A DNA stretch of 64,000 nucleotides from Ceratotherium simum simum (Eukaryota; Chordata; Mammalia; Perissodactyla; Rhinocerotidae), in assembly GCF_000283155.1 (NCBI RefSeq), contig NW_004454156.1:37252919-37316918 (forward strand). Reading direction: 5' to 3'. Under the pieces are notes generated by a model. It was not told where the DNA came from, did no database searches, and saw only the letters and a list, made by a program, of their open reading frames with translations. Shown here in pieces: positions 1 through 64,000 of this stretch; within the stretch, counting starts at the first letter, position 1, and the number at the start of each line of letters is the position of its first letter. The position numbers and the translations under genes are program-made.

Positions 1-73
1 TGGTACTAATCTTATGGGACCACCATAAATGGTCCAAAATGTTGACTGAAATGTTATGTGGTGCGTGACTGTA
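1..73 (+). repeat. Tigger-type MITE (MER2-like), right end only
   Basis: The sequence matches the right part of the two fuller copies at 34473 and 49575 (shared tggtactaatcttatggga with the first, allowing for strand). It ends ...gtgactg followed by TA, the expected mariner/Tigger target duplication. The left part lies outside the window. Confidence 0.7.
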
Positions 74-507
74 ATTAATTCTCTTATCTGGAATTTTTAT
101 ATAAATGAATCAAAGTTTCATACTCATCAAGGCCTTTTCCTTCCTTAAAGTTAAAATGATAAATTTCATTCAGTTAAATGACAGTTGATTTAATAATACA
201 GTGTCTTTTATATATAAAAACAACTTTTAAGTATTAGTGTTTGAATAGAGACGCTCCCTGGGATTGTTGGTTTTAGGACCAATTGAACTATATCTGTGTT
301 ATATATCATGTTCTGAAATCACATTTAGGAAAGTGATTGCTGTCGGTTTAACAGGAATTGATTCTGGGAACAGTATATGTGTGTGAAAGTTGGCTGTAGA
401 AAATAACGTATGAAGATATATGTATATTTACAAAGATTGTAGCACATTTTTTCTTCTATTTAATGTGAATTACGAATTGCCTTTTCTTTTTTTTTAAATA
501 ACTGTAG
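74..507. other. Intron, nothing recognised
   Basis: AT-rich intron sequence upstream of the first visible exon. No repeat or signal recognised apart from the T-rich tract before the acceptor. Confidence 0.6.
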
Positions 508-63809
<63,302 letters not shown>

Positions 63810-63854
63810 GTAAGTATTTTCTTTTAAAAAGCCGCTAGTCTAAAATGAATATCT

Positions 63855-64000
63855 GGGGGCCGGCCTGGTGGTGCAAGCGGTTAAGTACGTGCACTCCGCT
63901 GTAGCCCCCCGGGGTTCGCCGGTTCGGATCCCGGGCACGCACCGACGCACCATTTGGCAAGCCATGCTGTGGCGGCGTCCCATATAAAGTGGAGGAAGAT
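63855..64000 (+). repeat. ERE SINE, long-tail type, cut by the window edge
   Basis: Head gggggccggcctggtggtgc, then ggcaagccatgctgtggcgg and ccatataaagtggaggaag. The tail lies beyond the window. Confidence 0.94.

Overview
The window is mammalian nuclear DNA, almost certainly from a perissodactyl (horse, rhinoceros or tapir group). About 30 copies of the tRNA-derived ERE SINE, typical of that order, are present, along with L1, MIR, Tigger, hAT and LTR fragments. I cannot say which perissodactyl. There is no bacterial or phage content, no CRISPR array and no operon.

The only supported gene runs left to right through the whole window. Eighteen coding exons on the + strand (508-698 to 63596-63809) join into one uninterrupted frame of 3403 nt, i.e. 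1134 codons plus one base. All introns are GT-AG and the exon phases agree at every junction. The product is an internal and C-terminal part of a HEAT-repeat protein that I recognise as HEATR5B (p200a), rather than its paralogue HEATR5A. HEATR5B is a large cytosolic partner of the aftiphilin/gamma-synergin/AP-1 clathrin adaptor machinery and is linked to dynein-driven movement of AP-1 membranes. The first and last exons lie outside the window, so no promoter, start codon, stop codon or polyadenylation site of the gene is seen.

Region by region: intron 1 (699-11171) is mostly one old L1 (about 3510-10630) loaded with five EREs and a hAT element. Introns 2-4 (11332-24966) hold about ten EREs, including a SINE inserted into a SINE beside exon 4 and an internally deleted ERE. 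Intron 4 also holds a non-ERE SINE with a tRNA-Glu-like head and an RTE-style tail. Intron 5 (25112-28446) holds an LTR and an L1 broken by a 100-N assembly gap. Introns 6-10 (28687-45665) are AT-rich with scattered SINEs and an antisense LTR. Introns 11-15 (45904-54533) are shorter and hold a complete MaLR-type LTR, a Tigger MITE and several EREs. Intron 16 (54759-61983) holds L1 fragments, one with clear target-site duplications and a nested ERE, plus an L1 3' end in the opposite orientation.

I see no undescribed multi-gene system. The observations worth following are about transposon structure (nested, hybrid and internally deleted SINEs, and an unusual RTE-tailed SINE), a probable mis-joined assembly gap, and a few splice-site details of the gene. 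Family names for old repeats come from memory of consensus sequences and would need a repeat-library search to confirm.
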